From: Minicystis rosea
GTDB lineage: Bacteria; Myxococcota_A; Polyangia; Polyangiales; Polyangiaceae
Direction: 5' to 3'
NCBI GenBank assembly: GCA_001931535.1
Contig: CP016211.1
Span: 10,710,377-10,774,376 of the forward strand
Length of the DNA: 64,000 nt
Each line of letters opens with the position of its first letter. Positions within the stretch are counted from its first letter, which is position 1. The notes below the pieces were generated by a model. It was not told where the DNA came from. It searched no databases and worked only from the letters and a program-made list of their open reading frames with translations. Below, piece by piece: positions 42,716 through 50,836 of this stretch. Both the position numbers and the translations under genes were made by a program.

Positions 42716-44041
42716 ATGACCGCCCTCTCGTCGAAGATCGTCGTGATCCCCGCCGCGCTGCTCGGCCTCTCGCTCACCCTCGCGAGCTGCGGGAACAAGC
42801 CGCAGGCGCCGGCCACCGCGCCCGCGCCCACCGCGCTCCCGCACGCCGTCGTCGCCTGCGACGAGATGAAGACCAACAGCCTCGCGGCCATCTCCATCAC
42901 CGCGCCGCCCGACGCGCAGGCCCGCATTCGCTCGCTGCTCGGCGAGGCGCACCGGCTCATCACCGCCTCCGTCGCCATCGAGACGGAGCTGATGGAAGCG
43001 TGCCGCGTCATCGGTCGCGGCGCGGGCGCGTTCGACGAAGAGCTGAAGGGCGTGCCCGACGGCGGCAAGGGCGCCGAGAAAGTGTGCGCCATCGCCGCGG
43101 CCAAGGCCGAGAAGATCTTGAACGACGCCAAGGCCGACAAGATCGAGCTGGTCGTCGAGTTCGACAAACCGCTCTGTTTCACGGACGTGGGCACCATCAA
43201 GCAATGCCTCGTCGACTGCGGCCAGCAGGTCACGGGCGACGATCGCGCGAGCTGCACCGGCGGCGAGCTCTACGGCACGTGCAAGGGCCGCTGCAGCGCG
43301 GCCTGCGCCAACGATCCCGGCACGGGCGTGGGCTCGTGCTGGGGCGTGTGCAACGGCAAGTGCGACAAGGAGTTCCGCGGCACGTGCGGCGGCAAGTGCA
43401 CGGGCACCTGCAATGGCAAGAAGCTCGCGGGCCCGCATCGCTGCGTGGGCATCTGCGATGGATCGTGCTCGGACAAGAGCGAAGGCGTGTGCGGCGGCAA
43501 GTGCGACGGCGCGTGCAGCGGCCCGTGGGAGCCGCGCGATCTCGGCAAGTGCAACGGTATCTGCACCGGCCAATGCGTGGGGCAAGCGGGGCAGCCCGTG
43601 TGCTCCGGCGAATACGTGCCTCCGGGTGTCGACCCCACCTGCCTCGCCACGTGCACCTCGACTGCGGCCGTGGGCGTGCGCTGCGACGCGCCGCTCATGC
43701 ACGTGACGGTGAAGAACGGGCAGAACAAGCAGACCCCCGAGCTGCAAAAGCTCCTGACCGGCCTGCAAGCGGGCCTGCCGCGCCTCATGCGCGTGACCGA
43801 CGGCACGTCGAAGAAGATGCCGCGCGCCATCGAGGGCATCTCGGCCGCCGCCATCGAATGGTCGAACGCCTATGCGACCTCGGGCGCGAAGGCGCTCTCG
43901 TGCGTCCGGACCGGCCTCGATTCGATGAAGGCCGGGGCGGATGCGATCGACATCGCCGTGAAGGGCGCCGGCGCCTTCAAGCCGCTCCTCACGCCGCTCA
44001 TCAAGCCTCCGGACGCGCCGCGCCCCGCGCCCGAGCCGTGA
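42716..44041 (+). CDS. Lipoprotein with repeated CxGxC cysteine motifs
   Basis: A 441-residue lipoprotein (signal AALLGLSLTLASC). Residues 45-150 are a helical segment. Residues 155-300 hold about ten repeats of a C-x(3)-C-x(3)-C type (GTCKGRCSAACAND, GVCNGKCDKEFRGTCGGKCT, GICDGSCSDKSEGVCGGKCD), very regular and Gly/Lys-rich. After them comes a helical C-terminal domain of about 100 residues. GGAGG before the ATG at 42716 supports the start. The repeat pattern suggests metal binding or a disulfide-stiffened rod on the cell surface; the role is unknown. It lies upstream of the prepilin peptidase cluster. Confidence 0.75.
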   Translation: MTALSSKIVVIPAALLGLSLTLASCGNKPQAPATAPAPTALPHAVVACDEMKTNSLAAISITAPPDAQARIRSLLGEAHRLITASVAIETELMEACRVIGRGAGAFDEELKGVPDGGKGAEKVCAIAAAKAEKILNDAKADKIELVVEFDKPLCFTDVGTIKQCLVDCGQQVTGDDRASCTGGELYGTCKGRCSAACANDPGTGVGSCWGVCNGKCDKEFRGTCGGKCTGTCNGKKLAGPHRCVGICDGSCSDKSEGVCGGKCDGACSGPWEPRDLGKCNGICTGQCVGQAGQPVCSGEYVPPGVDPTCLATCTSTAAVGVRCDAPLMHVTVKNGQNKQTPELQKLLTGLQAGLPRLMRVTDGTSKKMPRAIEGISAAAIEWSNAYATSGAKALSCVRTGLDSMKAGADAIDIAVKGAGAFKPLLTPLIKPPDAPRPAPEP

Positions 44042-44163
44042 TCACCGCCGCTCGTCCGGTGCTCGGATCGTCCTTCATCGCCCGTGAAATCACGGTCCCG
44101 GAGGGCGTCGCCCGGCGCGCGCTTCGAGGCGACGGCGCGCGCTGGGCTGCTATGCTGGCGCCG

Positions 44164-44445
44164 ATGGCCCTCCAGCCGACCGTCGATCCCATGGCCGCCC
44201 AGATGGCGCAGCTCCTCGCGGCGAGCGAGCTCGACGAGCTGCGCGAGATCGTCGACCGTTGGATCAAGACGGCCGCCACCGGCCAGCAGCGCCGCGTCTA
44301 CGCCAACTTCGGCGCTCGCCTCGTGGAGCTGAAGCAGGAGCTCGCCCGCGCGCCGGTGCAGCCCACGCGCGCCGAGCTGGAAGGCGCCCTCACCCTCATG
44401 CTGCGCCTCGCCGCGCAGTCCGAAGGCAAGCCGAGCACCCCGTGA
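44164..44445 (+). CDS. Small hypothetical helical protein
   Basis: A 93-residue, mostly helical protein (LLAASELDELREIVDRWIKT; LVELKQELARAPVQPTRAEL). No signal peptide or membrane segment is present. An in-frame ATG also lies at 44152. The stop overlaps the start of the prepilin peptidase gene (GTGA), so they are translationally coupled, which hints at a shared role. The family is not recognised. Confidence 0.6.
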   Translation: MALQPTVDPMAAQMAQLLAASELDELREIVDRWIKTAATGQQRRVYANFGARLVELKQELARAPVQPTRAELEGALTLMLRLAAQSEGKPSTP

Positions 44446-45413
44446 TCCCCGAGACGCTCGGCGATCTCCCGCCGCTCATCCTCCGCATCTACGCGGTCCT
44501 CTTCGGCCTCGTTTGGGGGAGCTTCCTCAACGTCGTCATCTACCGCGTCCCGCGCGAGATGAGCGTCGTGCGCCCACCCTCGCATTGCCCCGGCTGCGGC
44601 AAGCCCGTCCGCATCCGCGACAACCTCCCGGTCTTCGGTTACCTGCTCCTGCGCGGCCGCGCGCGTTGCTGCGGCGCCAAGCTCTCGCCGCGCTACCCGC
44701 TCGTCGAAGCCATCGGCGGCGTCCTCTCGCTGGCCATCCTCGAGGTCCTCGTCCTGCGCCTCGGCCCGGAGACCTCGCTCGCGCGCGCGGGCGCCATCTA
44801 CGTCGCCGATCTCGCGCTCGTGCTCGGTCTCGTCGCCGGCGCGTTCATCGATCTCGAGCACATGTACCTCCCCGACACGATCACCATCGGCGGGGCCATC
44901 CTCGGTTTGGCCACGAGCTCGCTGCGCGGCCTCAGCTTCACGCAATCGCTCATCGGCGCGGCGGTCGGCTTCACCACCGTGTGGCTCCCGTTCGTGGTCA
45001 TCTATCCGCTCGTGCGCGGCAAGGTGGGCATGGGCCTCGGCGACGCCAAGCTCCTCATGCTCGCGGGCGCGTGGTTCGGCTGGCCCGGCGCGCTCTTCGT
45101 CTTCGGCGCGGGCGCGGTGCAGGGCACCATCGCCGCCGTCATCACGCTCCTCTCCCGCGGCAAGATCGAGGAGCCCGAGGCGGTGAAGCAGGAGCGCGAA
45201 GAGATCCAGCGCGAGCTCGAGCAAATGACCCCGGAAGAGCGCGCCCTCGCCGAGAAAGAGCTCGCCGAAGATCCGCTCGCCGAAGAGGCCGGCGAAGGCC
45301 TCGGCCAAGCCCGCATGGCCTTCGGCCCCTTCCTCGTGCTCGCCACCATCGAGGCCCTCTTCATCGGTCGCGACGCCATCGCGGAGTACTTCACGTGGAC
45401 CGACGTCCTCTGA
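44442..45413 (+). CDS. pilD: Prepilin peptidase (type IV pilin leader peptidase/methyltransferase)
   Basis: A 323-residue inner-membrane protein with eight predicted helices. It cleaves and N-methylates type IV prepilins and type II secretion pseudopilins. The two catalytic aspartates are visible: D137 (AGAFIDLEHMYLPD) and D201 (GMGLGDAKLLML). The cytoplasmic zinc loop has CPGC at 49-52, but its second half reads CC at 76-77 rather than CxxC, so the zinc site may be altered. Before the last helix there is an acidic insertion of about 45 residues (KIEEPEAVKQEREEIQRELE and on) not seen in standard PilD. It is coupled to both neighbours by overlapping codons. Confidence 0.9.
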   Translation: MIPETLGDLPPLILRIYAVLFGLVWGSFLNVVIYRVPREMSVVRPPSHCPGCGKPVRIRDNLPVFGYLLLRGRARCCGAKLSPRYPLVEAIGGVLSLAILEVLVLRLGPETSLARAGAIYVADLALVLGLVAGAFIDLEHMYLPDTITIGGAILGLATSSLRGLSFTQSLIGAAVGFTTVWLPFVVIYPLVRGKVGMGLGDAKLLMLAGAWFGWPGALFVFGAGAVQGTIAAVITLLSRGKIEEPEAVKQEREEIQRELEQMTPEERALAEKELAEDPLAEEAGEGLGQARMAFGPFLVLATIEALFIGRDAIAEYFTWTDVL

Positions 45414-45757
45414 TGCGTTGCTCTCTGCTCTTCCCCCTCGTGCTCGCGCTCGTCGCCTGCGGCGGCTCGATCCCCGTGCCCACCACCGGCCCGCACCTCG
45501 GCGACACGCCCGTGGCCGTGCCGTCGATGCCGCCGCCGGGGAAAGTGGAGATCGTGGGCGCGCCGCCCGCGACGTTGAAGCGCCCGGTGTGGATCGACGG
45601 CGAATGGCTGTGGACCGGCCGTCGCTGGCAATGGAAGGAAGGCCGCTGGGAAGAGCCGCAGGGCGACTACTGGGCGCCCGCCATCACCGTGCGCCTCGCC
45701 GACGGCTCGATGGCCCATTTCAAAGGCGCCTGGAAGGGCGGCGCGGCGCCCAAGTGA
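45413..45757 (+). CDS. Small lipoprotein with WxxGxW repeats
   Basis: A 114-residue lipoprotein (signal CSLLFPLVLALVAC). The mature half has aromatic repeats WIDGEWLWTGRRWQWKEGRW of the YXWXXGXW type found in several envelope lipoproteins. It begins in the stop of the prepilin peptidase gene (TGATG) and ends overlapping the next start (GTGA). The function is unknown; its place in a coupled cluster suggests a link with pilus or secretion assembly, which is inference. Confidence 0.7.
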   Translation: MRCSLLFPLVLALVACGGSIPVPTTGPHLGDTPVAVPSMPPPGKVEIVGAPPATLKRPVWIDGEWLWTGRRWQWKEGRWEEPQGDYWAPAITVRLADGSMAHFKGAWKGGAAPK

Positions 45758-46313
45758 TCCGGCTCGCGCTCGCCGGCCCGCACACGCTCATCCTCTCCAC
45801 CCTCTGCGCCGCGTGCCCCATGGGCCCGGCGGGCTGCTGCGCCACGCCGCCCGGCATCGAGTGGTCCGACGTCGGCCGTATCGTCGCCCTCGGCGGCAAA
45901 TCGTTTGTGCTCCAACGATTGGCCGACGGCAGCCTCCGCCCCGGCCCGCGCGGCCTCCTCATCCGCCGCGTCCCCGCGCCTCTCGGCGCCCCCGCGGACG
46001 CGCCCCTCCGCTGCATCTTCCACGGCCCCACGGGCTGCACGATTCCCCCGAGCGCCGCGCCGCCACGTGCAACTACTACGTCTGCGAGGACGCCCTCGTG
46101 GAGGCCGGCGAGCCCCGCGGCGACGCCGACGCCAAGGCCGCGCGCCGCGCCCTCGACGCGCTCGTGGACACGTTGGGCCGTTGGGACCGCGAGATCGGAG
46201 AGCTCGTCGCCGCCCGCTTCCCCGAAGGCCCGCCGTGGGACGAAGCCTTCCTCGACTGGCTCGGCGAAGAGCACGCGAAGCGCGCGCGCCGTCGCATCCG
46301 CGCGGCGTCCTGA
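45754..46313 (+). pseudogene. YkgJ-type cysteine-cluster protein, broken by a one-base deficit
   Basis: Two frames together give one protein of about 186 residues: the first (from GTG 45754) reads CAACPMGPAGCC and CIFHGPTGCTIPP, and the second continues with ERRAATCNYYVCEDALVEAG to the stop at 46311-46313. The four cysteine clusters fit the YkgJ-like zinc/iron-chelating family. The frames join if the C5 run at 46045-46049 had one more C. Either this is a sequence error in a homopolymer or the gene is inactive. A degenerate 20-bp palindrome lies inside at 45900-45919. The start overlaps the previous stop. Confidence 0.75.
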
Positions 46314-46314
46314 T

Positions 46315-46818
46315 TCAACCGCGATACGTCAGCGCCTCCCGCATCTCGTCGATCGCCGCCCGCAGCCGCGAAATGACGTAGGGAGGCCCGTCGATGTCGA
46401 GGTAGCCGAGCGACTTGCCGTCGCGATCGAGGACCGTCACCCCACCGTACTTCTGGCCCACGAAGTCACCGATGTCGCGCGTGGCCAGCGTCGTCGTCCG
46501 CTTCGAGCGCTCTCGGCTCGCGACGAGCCGCTCGGGATCGATCCGAATCACGTGAAACCGCCGCGCCCAGCGCTCGTCGGCGAGCGCCGCCAGCCCCACG
46601 AAGAGCACGGGCACCGCCATGAAGAGCAGCGCAATCACCGCGACCCACCCGCACCCGCGCGCCCCCGGACCGATGAAACGGAGCACGAGCAGCACCAAGC
46701 CGCCGAAGATCGCCGAGAAGATCGAGCCCTCTGGGGCTCTCCGGCGCCGCGCGCGGAACTCCCGTGCTCGTCCGGTGGCCTGCTCCTCCCAATCCAGCCG
46801 GCGCAGCCGCTCGTCCAT
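46315..46818 (-). CDS. Hypothetical membrane protein
   Basis: A 167-residue protein with two predicted membrane helices (GSIFSAIFGGLVLLVLRFIG; CGWVAVIALLFMAVPVLFVG) near residues 30-80, followed by a soluble domain with strands (FHVIRIDPERLVASRERSKR, then GVTVLDRDGKSLGYLDIDGP) that looks like a PH-like or DUF-type module. I chose the ATG at 46818; the longer frame has only basic extra residues. It is convergent with the YkgJ-like gene, one base apart. The function is unknown. Confidence 0.65.
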   Translation of the reverse strand: MDERLRRLDWEEQATGRAREFRARRRRAPEGSIFSAIFGGLVLLVLRFIGPGARGCGWVAVIALLFMAVPVLFVGLAALADERWARRFHVIRIDPERLVASRERSKRTTTLATRDIGDFVGQKYGGVTVLDRDGKSLGYLDIDGPPYVISRLRAAIDEMREALTYRG

Positions 46819-46876
46819 CGGCCTCGGAACCCGCGACCCCGGCGTTTCATGCCCGCTCCGATGCGATATCGCGGCT

Positions 46877-47227
46877 TCACCGCCGAGACGGACGGAGCAT
46901 GTGCGACGCGTCTCCGTACGACGGCGCAACCTCGCGCACCCGCACCGATCCGCGGATGTCCCCCGCGACCTTCGGCGAGAGCGCGCTCTCGGCCAAGATC
47001 ACACCCGCCCTCTCCAGCGCATCGCGCACCCGTTGCCGGAGCAATCGAGTCGCCGCCGCCGGGCGCCGCGCGCGCGGGAGATCGACTCCCACGTTGCGAC
47101 AGCCAAAGACATCTTCGCCGACATGAATGGTGACCGGCCCGGCCGCCACGCCCGAAGCAATGGCAGACAAACGCTCACCGACCTCCTGCGGCGCGAGGCC
47201 GAGATAGGGAGAAGGCACGCCGGCCAT
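46877..47227 (-). CDS. Hypothetical protein
   Basis: A 116-residue soluble protein (MAGVPSPYLGLAPQEVGERL; GPVTIHVGEDVFGCRNVGVD) with a central amphipathic region and a Lys/Arg-poor tail. No motif is recognised and no ribosome site is evident. It lies 58 bp upstream of the membrane-protein gene on the same strand. It could be a small regulatory or binding protein. Confidence that it is real is moderate, resting on the lack of any better frame here. Confidence 0.5.
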   Translation of the reverse strand: MAGVPSPYLGLAPQEVGERLSAIASGVAAGPVTIHVGEDVFGCRNVGVDLPRARRPAAATRLLRQRVRDALERAGVILAESALSPKVAGDIRGSVRVREVAPSYGDASHMLRPSRR

Positions 47228-47803
47228 CGTGCGGTGTCACCGCCGGGCCGCAACGGGGCTCGCGGGAAGGTGAATGTCCGATCGGGAGAGGCTGTTCGAG
47301 TTGACGAATTGCCTTCATTTCAAGCGTTTGTGCATACGTGGTGTGCTGTTGTTCGCGCCCGCAAAAGACGGCTACAGCCGGTGACCTCCGTAAACGACGT
47401 GTCCTCTCGTGCGTGGGTGATCACGGAGGCGGCGCCGACCGTAAACATCGTTTCAACCTGCTTTGCGCGGCATACGCCCCGAATCGCCGCTGATTCGCGC
47501 GTCGCCGGCAGGCGGCCATACCGCGGTGCTCACGTGTTGACGATGTCTCGAGTCGTCGAGCGGCGCATACGGGCCACGTGATCGCATGTCTACGATGTCT
47601 CGAATCGTCGAGGGTCGTTTGCCGATCCCTCCGACAGGCCATCTCCCGTCACCGCTTGCTAACACCCGTGCTCGCGTGTGCACGGCGTCTCCGGGCGTGC
47701 TGTCCCGCATACGGCGCCTGCTCGGCCGCGCCGGCTCGACCGGGCCGGATCGGCGACACCGGCGGCCGGCACCGGCATCGATCCCGAGAGGAGAGATACG
47801 AAC
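47228..47803. other. Intergenic region with a repeated candidate operator
   Basis: The 576-base gap contains no gene I can support. It holds two nearly identical 21-bp sites (see 47540 and 47592), and a GAGAGGAGAG ribosome site before the gene at 47804. The rest is featureless by eye. Confidence 0.6.
47540..47612. promoter_or_regulatory. Two 21-bp direct repeats, candidate operators
   Basis: ACGATGTCTCGAGTCGTCGA(G) at 47540-47560 and ACGATGTCTCGAATCGTCGA(G) at 47592-47612 differ at one base and are 52 bp apart, close to five helical turns. Each has short inverted arms (ACGAT...ATCGT in the second). They lie 190-260 bp upstream of the gene at 47804. Function is inference. Confidence 0.4.
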
Positions 47804-48079
47804 ATGCCCGAGCTGCACGACGTCGTGGTCGAGAGCCCCGTCGGCTTCCAGCGTTATGCCGAGGCCACCTACGCCGAGCTGGAAGAGCTCCGCGGCACCA
47901 TCACGCTGCTCCGCGACGTGCACGTGATCCAGCGCCTCGTCCTGGACGACGAGTACGCCCTCATCAGCAAAGCCTCCGGCCGCACCATCTACGCACGCTA
48001 CCTCGGCCCCGATCACGCCAAGCCGGGCGCGCTCGTGTTCGGGGCAATCCCAAGACGCGGCCGCGCGAGTCGCTTCTGA
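47804..48079 (+). CDS. Small hypothetical protein
   Basis: A 91-residue soluble protein (MPELHDVVVESPVGFQRYAE; LVLDDEYALISKASGRTIYA) with a mixed strand-helix pattern. A good ribosome site (GAGAGGAGA) precedes the ATG. There is no signal or membrane segment and no recognised family. Two direct-repeat sites upstream suggest specific regulation. Confidence 0.65.
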   Translation: MPELHDVVVESPVGFQRYAEATYAELEELRGTITLLRDVHVIQRLVLDDEYALISKASGRTIYARYLGPDHAKPGALVFGAIPRRGRASRF

Positions 48080-48474
48080 CGTTCACGCTCGACGCGCAAA
48101 GCGCCGCTCCCTCCGCGCGCATCACCGTTCGGTGATGGGCGATCGCCGGTGCTCCATCCTCCGACGACGATTGCACGAGAAACGAAGGCCGCCGGCGTCG
48201 AAAGCACATCGCTCGTCGCGTGTGCCCGGCGCGGTCCGTTTCCGCCGGAGCGCGTGTCTTCCGTTCGGCCATCGCCGGCCGGGCGCGCCGACATCGATGC
48301 TCGTGTCCACGTCGTCGCGCGGCGTGTGTCCGCGGTCCGCGTGATTCGGCAACGTGTGATGAGGGAGTGACATGTGAGCTTCCCTGCCAAAGGAACTCCG
48401 AGGCGACGGGCTCGACGGGCGCGCGAGGCAGCGAGTCCGTGCGGGCTGCTCGGTCGCACACGGAGAACCCAGGC
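48080..48474. other. Intergenic region, no gene seen
   Basis: The 395 bases hold only Arg/Ala-rich shadow frames. A GGCGATCGCC palindrome is at its left part. The last 14 bases carry the CGGAGAA ribosome site for the lipoprotein gene at 48475. Confidence 0.5.
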
Positions 48475-49356
48475 ATGCGTACCTATGTCGCTATCGTTTC
48501 GGTGTCGGTGATTGCGTCTGCTCTCGCGCTCGCAGGCTGCATGGCGTCGACCGAAGACGAGCCGGCCGAGGACACGATCGAAGCCGCACAGGCCACCCAA
48601 GAGTTCCCCGGCATTCGCCGGCCGGACAACGCGGTCCTCGACACGTCACCCGCGCTCACCGACACCGTCACTGCGCCGAGCGTCGTCCCGACCTACGTGG
48701 CGCCGACGTACACGGCTCCTTCGTATCCGGCGCCTTCGTATCCCGCGCCCACGTACGGCGCGCCCAAGTACACCGCACCCGTGTACATCGGCCCGACGTA
48801 CGGCGCGCCCACGTATCAAGCCCCCGCGTATCCCGCTCCTTCCGCGCCCGTCGCGCCTCCACGCGAGATCGCCGACTCCCAGGTGCAGATCCCCAGCGCG
48901 GGCCCGACCTACGTGGCGCCGACGTACACGGCCCCTTCGTATCCGGCGCCTTCGTATCCCGCGCCCACGTACACGGCGCCGACGTACACCGCGCCGACCT
49001 ACGTCGCGCCCACGTACATCGGGCCGACGTACGTCGGGCCTTCGTATCAAGCGCCGCAGGCCACCGCGCCCACGTACGTCGCGCCGACGTATCAAGCGCC
49101 GCAGGTCGCCGCGCCGACGTACGTCGCGCCGACGTATCAGGTGCCGCAGGTCGCCACGCCGCAGGTCGCTGCCCCGCAGGCTGCTGCCGTCCCGTGCGCC
49201 GCGTGCCCGACCACGTGCGCGGACCAAGTGTGCCGTTGCGGCGCCTCGACCACGCCCTGCGCGTGCGGCTGCGGATACGCCGGCTGCGCGTGCAATCCGT
49301 GCCTGTGCAATCCGTGCCTGTGTGGCTTGGGCACGGGCTCGTTCTGCCTGTGGTGA
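48475..49356 (+). CDS. Tyr-Pro pentapeptide repeat lipoprotein with Cys-rich tail
   Basis: A 293-residue lipoprotein (signal ASALALAGC). Residues 65-235 are built of near-perfect five-residue steps of the APTYx/APSYP type (PTYVAPTYTAPSYPAPSYPA), about 34 in all, in two blocks separated by a short acidic stretch (REIADSQVQIP). The final 50 residues contain 16 cysteines in C-x-C and C-xx-C pairs (CAACPTTCADQVCRCG; CGCGYAGCACNPCLCNPCLC). Tyr/Pro repeats with a Cys tail recall adhesive or wall proteins. The anchoring and repeats suggest an extracellular fibre or glue; no known family was recognised. Confidence 0.8.
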   Translation: MRTYVAIVSVSVIASALALAGCMASTEDEPAEDTIEAAQATQEFPGIRRPDNAVLDTSPALTDTVTAPSVVPTYVAPTYTAPSYPAPSYPAPTYGAPKYTAPVYIGPTYGAPTYQAPAYPAPSAPVAPPREIADSQVQIPSAGPTYVAPTYTAPSYPAPSYPAPTYTAPTYTAPTYVAPTYIGPTYVGPSYQAPQATAPTYVAPTYQAPQVAAPTYVAPTYQVPQVATPQVAAPQAAAVPCAACPTTCADQVCRCGASTTPCACGCGYAGCACNPCLCNPCLCGLGTGSFCLW

Positions 49357-49375
49357 GCTGATCCGGGATCGGCGA

Positions 49376-50716
49376 TCAGCGCGATCGCATCGATCCATTG
49401 CCCGACGGGGGCGGCATCGTGGTCGTCGTCATGCCGCTCCCGAAGAACGGGCGCACCGGCGGCTCGTGCTCCACCAGATAGCGGAACTGCGCCTCGAACG
49501 CCTCCAGCGAGATCCCGAGCACGCTGGCGAATTTCGCGAGCTCGTTGGGATCGTCGAAATCGTCGCGCCGGAGGCGGAGCATGTAGCGGCGCGCGATCAT
49601 GTATCGATCGCTCGTCACATCCACCATCCGCACCCGCATCCGGCCCGTCTTGAGATCCATGATGCTCTCGAAGGGCAGGGCCGTGAACACGCCGTGCGCC
49701 ATCGAGACCATGGCCGCCGTCCCGCCTTCGACGAGGTACTTGGCGGCGCAGTAACCGAGGTCGCGTGCGTACTCCATGTCATAGGGAATCGGGTCGGCGC
49801 AGCGCAGCTCGTAACCGATGTTCTTGGCCACGATGGTGGACTTGACCTTGAACTCGGCGAGCCGCTTCTGCACCCGATCCTTGAGGATGTCGCCGAAGGC
49901 GATCTCCGCGATCCGCAGGTGCCCGTGCGCGTCGCGCTCGACGCCCGCGAGGCCCTCGAGATCGTGCTCTTCCATGCGCTCGACGAGGCCCTCGGCGATG
50001 ACGGCCACGCCGTCGGGCCGCCCGCTCGCGAGGCGCTTCACGATCGATCCCACGAGCGTGTCCACCACCGTTTGCAGGCGGATGGGCCCGGGCGGAAACT
50101 CCTCCGGGACCAGCGTCAGCGTCGCGCCCGCGGCCTTGCCGATGCCGAGCGCGAGGTGCCCCGCTTTGCGGCCCATGGCCACGATGAAGTACCAGCGCGA
50201 GGTGGTCTTGGCGTCCACCATCAAGTTCTCCACCAGCGACACACCGATGTGACGCGCGGTCTGGAAACCGAAGGTGTCCACGCTCTCGGGGAGATCCAGA
50301 TCGTTGTCGATCGTCTTGGGCACGTGGCACACGCGCACACGACCCTTCGATTGCTTCTCGATCTGTGACGCCGAGAAGCCCGTGTCGTCGCCGCCGATGG
50401 TGATGAGCTTGTCCACGTCGAGCCGGAGCAGGCTCACGATGGTGTTTTCCAAAAGCTGCTCCGCCTTCGTCGGGTTGGAGCGCGAGATACCGAGGTACGA
50501 GCCGCCGCGAAAGTGGATGCGGCTCACGTCCGGGATCGTCAGGTGCTTGACGTGATCCAGGTCGTTTTTCATGAGCCACTGAAAGCCGTCGAGGATCCCC
50601 ACCACCTCGATCCCCGAGAGCGCCGCGCGAATCGTGGCCGATCCGATGACCGCGTTGATCCCCGGCGCCGGCCCGCCGCCCACGAGGATGCCGATCTTCT
50701 TCGGAGTGTGCGACAT
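49376..50716 (-). CDS. Phosphofructokinase, pyrophosphate-dependent type
   Basis: A 446-residue glycolytic enzyme that phosphorylates fructose 6-phosphate. GILVGGGPAPGIN (8-21) is the nucleotide or PPi loop. The key residues GGDD (108-111) and PKTIDND (133-139), together with MGRKAGHLALGIGKAAGA, are those of the PPi-dependent group rather than the ATP-dependent enzyme, which has GGDG and different Lys/Gly at these sites. It is longer than the ATP enzyme, as PPi types often are. It is a single gene, convergent with the Tyr-Pro lipoprotein gene. PPi dependence is read from the motifs and is not proven. Confidence 0.9.
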   Translation of the reverse strand: MSHTPKKIGILVGGGPAPGINAVIGSATIRAALSGIEVVGILDGFQWLMKNDLDHVKHLTIPDVSRIHFRGGSYLGISRSNPTKAEQLLENTIVSLLRLDVDKLITIGGDDTGFSASQIEKQSKGRVRVCHVPKTIDNDLDLPESVDTFGFQTARHIGVSLVENLMVDAKTTSRWYFIVAMGRKAGHLALGIGKAAGATLTLVPEEFPPGPIRLQTVVDTLVGSIVKRLASGRPDGVAVIAEGLVERMEEHDLEGLAGVERDAHGHLRIAEIAFGDILKDRVQKRLAEFKVKSTIVAKNIGYELRCADPIPYDMEYARDLGYCAAKYLVEGGTAAMVSMAHGVFTALPFESIMDLKTGRMRVRMVDVTSDRYMIARRYMLRLRRDDFDDPNELAKFASVLGISLEAFEAQFRYLVEHEPPVRPFFGSGMTTTTMPPPSGNGSMRSR

Positions 50717-50836
50717 ACGTGCGCCGTATCACTGCCGGCGCGGCGCCGCCACGGGCCCGGGGCGTAGCGCAGTGCGCCGATCGCAGGAGCCCATCCGCAT
50801 GTCCATTCCCCGCACGATGGAGTAGGCTCCGCCCTC

